Source of the DNA: Triglochin maritima
Taxonomy: Eukaryota; Streptophyta; Magnoliopsida; Alismatales; Juncaginaceae
NCBI GenBank assembly: GCA_963682175.1
Contig: OY821777.1
Span: 1,009,501 to 1,073,500, forward strand
Direction: 5' to 3'
DNA: 64,000 nucleotides
Under the pieces are notes generated by a model. That model did not search any database. It saw only the letters and a list, made by a program, of their open reading frames with translations, and was not told the DNA's origin. The position numbers were made by a program, and so were the translations under genes. Below, piece after piece: positions 57,296 through 64,000 of the stretch. Every line of letters starts with the position of its first letter. Position 1 is the stretch's first letter.

Positions 57296-59300
57296 ACCCT
57301 GATTAATAGGCTAGGAAAATGTGCTAAACCAGTGGGTTTTTATTAGTTGTATGTAATTCATGTTTTATGGTTTTCATAATACTCCCTGCTTATGCACTCC
57401 ATTTCTTCTGAAATTCGTGTTGTATGCGTAGCTTTTGCTTTCTAAGTCATTTAAGTAAATGAAGGGACAAAAACAATGCATGAAAATGTTATGTTATTGC
57501 TATTTATATTGTGAAATTGTGGTTTCTTTGACATCAATCTTCTGCTCCTTTCATGAAATAAAAATAAAAATTGTGTGTAGTTCTTTCTTTGGATACATTG
57601 TCACATAACTATGATATAATCCAGCTAACATTTGATAATGGAGCAGAAATTCTTTACAGGGTGAATTTTTTTAACCCATGAAGGATGTACTTTCCACAGA
57701 AGCAAGTTTATATTTAGAAGGATCATTTATGGTCAATCTATATAGGTTCATCGTGGGTTTCTCTTTGGTCCTTGTTTGAGTTGATTTTTCAAGAAGCACT
57801 TATATAAAGTGATACGTTAAAGGACCAAAACTAAATTTCAGGAAGCATGTGTTTATATTCACTTCCAAACATCTGAAATAGTTTAGCCCATTGTGTGCGG
57901 CAGACATTTAGTAGTCCCTCTGCAGCATTGTTTCTTTTTTATTTGCATCGAACTTCAGGTTTTTACATTCAAAACGAGGTTCTTTGTCGGTCACTACAAG
58001 CTGTTGAACTTGTTTATGTGTTTCCTATAAAACTAACTTTATTGGTCTTTTATATAATAATATAGATGCCTGTGTGCACAGTGGCATGTCCTATATATTA
58101 TTATAGTTGGTCACTTGGACATAGGATGACAGCCCACTAGTTTACGATGAATAATATTTAATTTTGAAACCTCACATGGACCCCTTTATCGGTTATAGCT
58201 TCACATCTGAGATTAAATTTTAATGATGGATGCATTGAATGGTGGAAACTTTAGGACACTATTTCGCTTCTTTAGATTTGCATCATACATAGAATGATAC
58301 ACACTGCATTGTAGGTTGGGATCACCTTTAAAAATGCTCATGTTCATAACATGCAGAATCTGACTGTAACTGTAAATTAGTTGGGACTTACATTTTTGGT
58401 ACCCACTTTTTGTTGCATAGAGATCCATGTCATTTTCATTCGTAAAATGGGTGATGAGACTTGTTGCGAAGTTGGAATCACATTCTCATCTTCTACATCA
58501 ATCATTATTTTTTCTTTTCTTTTGACAGAAGAAAGGAACATTGTGAGGGACAAGCGTGAGAGATAAGATAAAACTTTGCTACCTATACCACCATCTCACT
58601 GTCTATAACTCCAACCAATATCTGTCATTTTTTTTCCTTTTCATATCTTGCATATTCTTGTTTCTTGTTGCTTGTCTAAATTTATGTAAGATTAAATATT
58701 TAGAATTGCAACACCTGGATGCCCCATTTCAAAATTATGAGCATTGGTAGTTTTTAAGAGGGTAGATATTTAGACAGTAGATGTAAATACAAGAACAGGG
58801 GATTGCAGCCACATTTTTCCTATTGCTGTTCTTATTTTTCTCTAATAAATCTTGGATTTTGTACAAGAGTGAATCATAAAATGCCAATTGAAATGTTGTT
58901 TATTGTTTACTATTAGGCTTATAATGTCCCCGTATTATACTGTTTGATTATAAGTTTATGCCCAGGATGTTATAAAGTAGTATTGTTTTTGTTCAAGGAG
59001 CTTCAATGCATGTTATTATTGTTTCTTCTATGTCTTTCATTAAAAAAACTCACATGGACTGATAGTTAATCATGTCTGCTGACTTTTTGATGATTATTGG
59101 CTTTTGAGAAGACATGGATGATTGTGGAACTTTTTCTGAACTTATTATGTTGATGTCTAGTTTTTTTTTCCAACAGTAATTTACTATTGAAGTTTGAAGG
59201 TGTGTAGATTTATTTTATTTTATTTTATTTTATCGGTGAAGGCGTGCAGATGTTCTGCCGTAAACGTGAAGCTTTTTGTTTGCAGTATTTTAATGGGTTG
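57296..59300. other. Intergenic, nothing recognised
   Basis: AT-rich with many short frames; no domain or element end recognised. Confidence 0.45.
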
Positions 59301-59309
59301 GGTAGATAT

Positions 59310-59490
59310 AAGTAAAGTTGGGTAACGGGTCGGGCCGACGGGCCGGGCTTCGGTCCGACCCATTCTAAGGTGGTCGGGTCCGCTCCGGTCAGTCCATTTA
59401 TTTTCTTAATGTTCTTGCGAACAAACGAGCCTGACCATCTTGTCCCGACCCGTTTATTTTCTTCAGACCTGGCTAGTACCCACCTCTGTC
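59310..59490. mobile_element. Short degenerate CGGGTCGGGC-rich hAT-like MITE
   Basis: GTAACGGGTCGGGCCGACGG on the left and CTTGTCCCGACCCGTTTATT on the right are inverted, resembling the CGGGTC-rich MITE at 20010. Terminal TAGGG and TSD are lost. Confidence 0.45.
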
Positions 59491-60105
59491 ATGTGAGTAA
59501 TGTCACATGCATCCATGTTTCTTTTTTTTAAGATCACTCCGAGTGTACATAGCAAATACATTTCCCATGTGTTAGAAGGCGTAGCTTGTCATATTGTTCA
59601 TGTTATCAAAGCAAGAGGATGTATCAGATGCTTAGATTATTGTATCAAACACTTTCTTATACTGTTATACATGTCTCAGTGAAATATCTTTTTTTGCTGC
59701 GACATTATTTTTTGGTTATATCATAAAAAAAATATTTGTTATTTATAACATATATGAACCTTTTCGTTTGCACATTGTATCAATTCAAGTTTTTCATTCG
59801 GAATTACCATCCAAATGTGTAAACAAATCAAGTCGAGTTTCCTAATTAGAACTTGGTAAGATTTCGAGTCAACTATGCTGGTTTGAGCTCGACTTGAATT
59901 GAGTCATTGAGCCGGCTTAACTCGACTCAATAATCGACTTTTTTTTCTTTCTTGTTCTCCTAACTATATACTCACACTAACAAAATCACGTAAAATTAAA
60001 ATTACATAAAATCCATTTTTTCTATCGATTCACATGTTGTGTGCATGAGCTTGGGATTCTAAAAATTAAGTTATTAAAATTTTAAATTAAAATTTCAACT
60101 AATAG

Positions 60106-62009
60106 TGTAATAACCTAAATCTAAACACCTTAATTAAACTAAACTAAACCTAATTAACCTAATTAAACCTTGATTAGTAAAACATGAGGTGGTTTGCTAT
60201 GGTTGGGAGCTTTGGAGGTGGAGTTGAAGATAAACTTGATTTCTCCTATAAGTAGAGGTGTAAGGTTAAATAAAACGTTTTTCTTTTTCCTTAACAAATT
60301 TCAGAGAGTGAGAGAGGTGATTTTGGAGGAGAAGAAGAAGGAGAGAAGGAGAATGAGAAGAAGTGAAGGAGAAGAGGTGGGTTGAGTTTGCCAAAGCTTG
60401 GGAAGCTTCTACAAACGTCAATAAGGTATGTCAAGTCTTCAATATAACTCACTTAAGCTTTGTGAGTGTTGGGGATCGACGTTGGTGTCGAATTCCCCGT
60501 CGGATTTCAACCTGATCAGAGGTTGAAGACGACGATCGGTCGACCGGTGCCTGTGGGCAGTCGACCGATCCTATTATTATATTGATTTGCACCCGCGAAC
60601 GGTCGAACGATGTCTATGGACGGTCGAGCCTTATGCTAGATTTGTGCGGGAAAAAGGGGTGATGCTGTTATCGGTCGAACGGGTCCACTTAGCCGGTCGA
60701 CCGAAAACAATGAGAATGGGTCGGTTGGGGTTTTTGACTTATTAAACGGTCGAACGCCTTTAACCTGGTTCGACCGATCTATTCGATGATAAGTCGGTTG
60801 GGAGCTTTGACCATCTAAACGGTCGACCGCTCTTTAACTTTCGATCGACCGACTGAGCATTTAATTAAGCAGTAGAGTGCCTGTGTTGTTTCGGTCGAAC
60901 TGTATTTCAGTTCCGGTCGACCGAATAAGACTTGGGCAAAATGTTGAAATCCCTGTTATCGGTTGAACGGCCCCTTGGTTCGACCAATCGGATATATATA
61001 TATTATAAAATTGGTATAGCATAGACCATCCAAACGGTCGACCGCTAGATGACTTTTGTTCGACCGATTGGTCGGTATTTCGGTTGGCGTGGTTCGACCG
61101 ATACACTTGTCTGAACAGTATCGAGTACTGTGTGGAAGACCGGTCGACCGGTGTGCTTGTAGCGGTCGACCGATCTGCCGCAGGTTGGTGGATTTATCCA
61201 CACGCGATCCGTTGAGTATAGGTCGACTACCGGCTCCGAGGCGACGGTCGATTACCGGCCTTGAGAGCGACAGATTTCACCTTCGACGAGGGCGTATTAT
61301 TGTTGGCATCTCATATCGAACAGGGTGTGAGAGATGAGTGTCGTAAACCTTGGGTTGTTTGCTGGGGTTTGTCGGTAGGCCGAGGATGTTCTGGCAGGGT
61401 ACGTGTCTGGCGGCTCTTGGGGGAGCAGCGGTTGTCGTCTGACCCGAGTTGTGTATTCGGCGGGCTGACTCGCTCCTGGGGTGGCGGCGTTGTGCCAGGG
61501 TTCCTTTCTGCACTCTTGGGGAGCAGTGGTGCCGACTGACCCTTGTGAGGCAGCGGTGGACTGACTTGACCTAGTGGTGGCAGGAGTGGTTCAGTACCGC
61601 GGAGACGGAGAAGGCATTATTGTGGGCCCGAGGTGGATGATCATGTGCATTGCATTGCATTGTCTTTAATTCCATTTTGTATTTTAGGAGGTTTGGTATA
61701 CGGGGTTCCTTCAGGGAACTCAGGCATGTTTCAATTGTTTTCATTTCAGGTAGCGAGTTGCCTTAGAGTCGAGGTGGTGACTGAGGAGAGTGTCCCCGGG
61801 ATCCGATCTGATAGTTGTCAGTCTCTTCCTTTTTGAGGTGATTACATATTGTATAGTTTTGTTGTAATCACAGTCAGTTTGTATATTTGACTTCCACGTG
61901 GATCTTTTATATTATATATATGTTGGTTGTTTCCCGTGACGTGTCATGTGTTGACCGTTGACGGTCTTTATTATTGTTTAAATTTTCCGATGTTTTCGGG
62001 GACGTTACA
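60106..62009 (+). mobile_element. Solo LTR, 1,904 bp, with GGTCGACCG palindrome array
   Basis: Starts TGTAATAACCTAAATC and ends TTTTCGGGGACGTTACA, flanked by the 5-bp duplication AATAG at 60101-60105 and 62010-62014. A TATAAGTAG box lies near 60247, followed by a purine-rich GAGAAGAAG leader. Between 60535 and 61175 the palindrome CGGTCGACCG occurs seven times perfectly (60537, 60694, 60820, 60914, 61035, 61141, 61163), with about ten near-copies. No gag-pol is present. It resembles gypsy-type LTRs; family assignment is inferred. Confidence 0.88.
60535..61175. repeat. Array of paired GGTCGACCG motifs
   Basis: Motifs come in pairs about 20-30 bp apart, with pairs recurring roughly every 80-130 bp. 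In a pair the first is often AACGGTCGA(A/C)CG and the second GGTTCGACCGAT or CGGTCGACCGAA. Sequence between motifs is poorly conserved, which suggests that the palindrome itself is maintained or is the amplified unit. Confidence 0.75.
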
Positions 62010-62094
62010 AATAGAACAATCAAATTATGTAAATATTAAAATTTAATCAAGTAATAAGTTGTGTTCAAAAAAATTCGAGTCAATCTCGAGTGTC

Positions 62095-62315
62095 GAGCTG
62101 ATGAAAAATGTTTTGCTCGGATCTTTAACCTTTTATTCTTGCTTGAGTCGAGTAATTATCGAAACGGTCTCGAGTCGTATTGAGCCGAAATTAACAACCC
62201 TAATACCATTATAAAAAGGTAATGTAAATCACTACCTAAACTTGTAAAAATTACCAACACTGGAGTTACGACTGCAGTCTGACTTAGGTGGCATTATGTA
62301 ATTTTCTAACTACAT
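62095..62315 (+). repeat. Direct repeat copy A beside VPS41
   Basis: Includes the right end of the GTCGAG element and its flank: AACCCTAATACCATT, then GTAAATCACTACC and GGCATTATGTAATTTTCTAA. Copy B at 63555-63785 has the same order of words on the same strand. Confidence 0.75.
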
Positions 62316-62859
62316 GAATTTCGTATAAAAATATCATATTTAAGACTACAAAAGGTAAACATTATATGATCGGCATCAGAATATGAATAAACGACTGCAA
62401 ATTTAAATCCATATTTTTGTTGAATTAGTATTTACACAAATTTCATAGAATTTATTGTTTCCTTTGATACTAACTCTCAGAATTTGATGTAAGTTACAAT
62501 TGTACTCCAAATCTCAAAACAACACAAAGTCAAGACTCGGATAATTACGTAATGCAAAGGAACCGGAAGAAATCAGTTTTAAGTATAAAGCACTGCAGAA
62601 GTAGAAGAATCTTCCCAGTCAATGGAATCACTCATCCCTCACATTATAGCGAAAAAGTCCAATCCCCTCCTAAAAATACACTTGGGAGTCACAACCACTA
62701 ACAGAACCCGACCTGCCAAAAGAAATCCATTAGTTTCTGCACTTGGTTATGTACATTATGATATATTACAAGCCTTAACATTTTGTCACTCTATACTGCG
62801 TGACTGTGGTTTCATCCTACGTGTTAATCTAATTAATATTCTAAGTGCGAAAACTGCTC
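62316..62859. other. VPS41 3' region
   Basis: Downstream of the VPS41 stop on the minus strand; the part nearest 62859 is probably 3' UTR. Nothing else recognised. Confidence 0.4.
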
Positions 62860-63459
62860 TTACTGCCCATCAGCAATGGTGCATAAGATACAATGCAACC
62901 GTGATATACCACATTGGGCATCATCTTCGTCGTCATCGTCTAAATTGCTGCTTCTACCCCCTACAGATTCTAAGAAATCCCTGAGGCATCTCATGTGGTA
63001 TGCATGGCAACAGCAAAAGACCACAACAGATGAATCCTCCTGGATGGAGTTTAAGGCATCGAAGCACAAACAACACCGACCACGACCCCTTGTTTTCAAG
63101 ACACGCTTCATTTTGTTCGGTCTTGTAGATGACCTCTTTGGAACGCAATCTCTCCTTTCAGTGACAGTTTCTTCCTCCGTGCTGCCAAGGCGAACACCAC
63201 GTTTGGCTTCTTTAAAGTATTTGTCTGAAAGGTTAAAACAGTCTGCCTGTTGCAGAATTAAAAAGAAGAGTCAGAACCCAGGACAAGCTTTCAGAGGAAA
63301 AAGTTAATTTGATGTTAGTACTTAATACATCAATGAACCGCTAAAAACAAAACCATTGAGAGAACTCAGAAGAAAACCTTTAGAATGTCATTACATCCAC
63401 ATCTAAGGGAGATCTCCGTTTGGTAACCATTGATGATTTTCTGAAGACGATCTTTAAGT
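62860..63459 (-). CDS. VPS41: VPS41, C-terminal two exons (RING-H2)
   Basis: Minus-strand exons 63459-63378 and 63246-62860, with an intron between (donor AAAG-GTTTTC, acceptor CAACAG). The first gives LKDRLQKIINGYQTEISLRC, then GCNDILK. The second gives ADCFNLSDKYFKEAKRGV and a basic linker, followed by the C-terminal RING-H2: RCCLCFD, FCCCHAYHMRCL, an acidic DDDDEDD insert and LHCILC, ending TIADGQ. Plant VPS41 reads LRDRLVKII--Y-TE-SLR-GCNDILKADCVNLL at this point. VPS41 is a HOPS subunit that tethers membranes for fusion with the vacuole; the RING end helps assemble the complex. The WD40 and clathrin-repeat parts lie beyond the right edge. Confidence 0.92.
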
Positions 63460-64000
63460 CTGCATAATGAACATACAAAGCTAACTCACTAATTTAATTC
63501 ATGGACCAAGAGTACATTTCAACAAGAACAAAACTTTTGGCGCGTTAAGCGGCTCAAGGCCGTGAAAAGTGTTTATGCCCGAATCTTTAAATTTTGAACT
63601 CGAGCTTTGGTCGAGTTATTATCGAAATGATCACGAATCAAGTCTCGATATTGAGCCAAAATTGACAACCCTAATACCATTGTAATAAGGTAACGTAAAT
63701 CACTACCAAAACTTCAAAAAATTGCCACCACTGCTTGAGTTCCAACAACAGTCTTGACTTTAGGTGTCATTATGTAATTTTCTAATTTAATTACAAATTA
63801 GTTGTCATTAGCAGTTTGAGCAAGAGTATTCAACAACAACAAAGCTTTTAATCTCAAATCAGTTGGGATAGGTTAGAAATGAAACTTAATAGGAATCACG
63901 GCACATGTGATGCCCCCAACGAAATTCTTTTGAGTTACCAATGGTACAATTTGATCAACTAAAGAAGATTATAAGATTTTTTTTCTTCTGAAAATCATTG
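63460..64000. other. VPS41 intron with direct repeat copy B
   Basis: No further VPS41 exon is visible to the edge. Positions 63555-63785 repeat 62095-62315, including AACCCTAATACCATT and GTGTCATTATGTAATTTTCTAA. Confidence 0.55.

Larger units (their letters stand above)
59812..62202. mobile_element. hAT-like GTCGAG-rich element, split by a solo LTR
   Basis: The left part (59812-60105) and right part (62010-62202) are rich in GTCGAG/CTCGAC words that pair with each other. The right end is GCCGAAATTAACAACCCTA. The flanks TTACCATC (59804-59811) and ATACCATT (62203-62210) agree at 6 of 8 positions. The solo LTR at 60106-62009 sits in the middle. No coding capacity. The left boundary is approximate. 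Confidence 0.55.

Noticed and set aside
62876..63307. 143-codon plus-strand frame
   Set aside because: Antisense to the VPS41 terminal exon.
1..64000. tRNA, rRNA or other structured RNA genes
   Set aside because: I looked for tRNA A/B-box patterns and rRNA-like blocks by eye and saw none convincing; a tRNAscan/Infernal search would settle it.

Overview
This window is nuclear DNA of a flowering plant, most likely a eudicot. It is AT-rich, its genes have GT-AG introns, and it encodes plant-specific proteins: an R2R3-MYB factor, a JAZ/TIFY repressor and the C-terminus of VPS41. Most of the rest is transposable elements in all stages of decay. I can support only three host genes.

Host genes. 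(1) An R2R3-MYB of the MYB85/MYB42 type (11937-14256, +, three exons) lies behind a duplicated promoter segment containing CACGTG. (2) A TIFY6/JAZ3-type jasmonate repressor (49690-52466, +, seven exons, 445 aa) lies behind two CACGTG G-boxes and a TATA box. (3) The last two coding exons of VPS41, a HOPS tethering subunit (63459-62860, -), run off the right edge. There is also a broken exon of a type II (gamma) phosphatidylinositol 4-kinase at 39619-39850.

Transposons from left to right. A LINE on the minus strand (1-3720) is split by a solo LTR (970-2908). A PIF/Harbinger element with a broken transposase spans 5327-7548. A hAT MITE lies at 7840-8144 and a decayed hAT with transposase remnants at 8479-11036. 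A foldback element (17948-19341) carries two arrays of a 33-bp palindromic unit. A G-rich hAT MITE lies at 20010-20617 and a foldback MITE at 22043-22574. A second Harbinger element (23517-25023) sits inside palindrome-rich, LTR-like DNA. A truncated copia element spans 25745-28800, with another copia fragment at 29025-29280. A solo LTR lies at 31222-32290, a hAT MITE at 32485-33043 and hAT BED/dimerisation remnants at 34321-35751. A higher-order tandem repeat (40262-42478) is split by a solo LTR (40643-42052). A Harbinger-like element with a Myb/SANT gene lies at 43913-45894, and a long inverted-repeat MITE at 48402-49332. A minisatellite block spans 53480-54955, a third Harbinger relic 55391-56434, and a solo LTR dense in GGTCGACCG palindromes 60106-62009.

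Many boundaries are set to the base by target-site duplications (TSDs) seen directly: 5 bp for LTRs, 8 bp for hAT, 3 bp for Harbinger, 8-9 bp for the foldback elements. Nothing suggests that the three genes act in one pathway. The most unusual signal is the paired 33-bp palindromic arrays at 18166-18378 and 18902-19048. Both strands of the first array are open and encode nearly the same 11-residue repeat.
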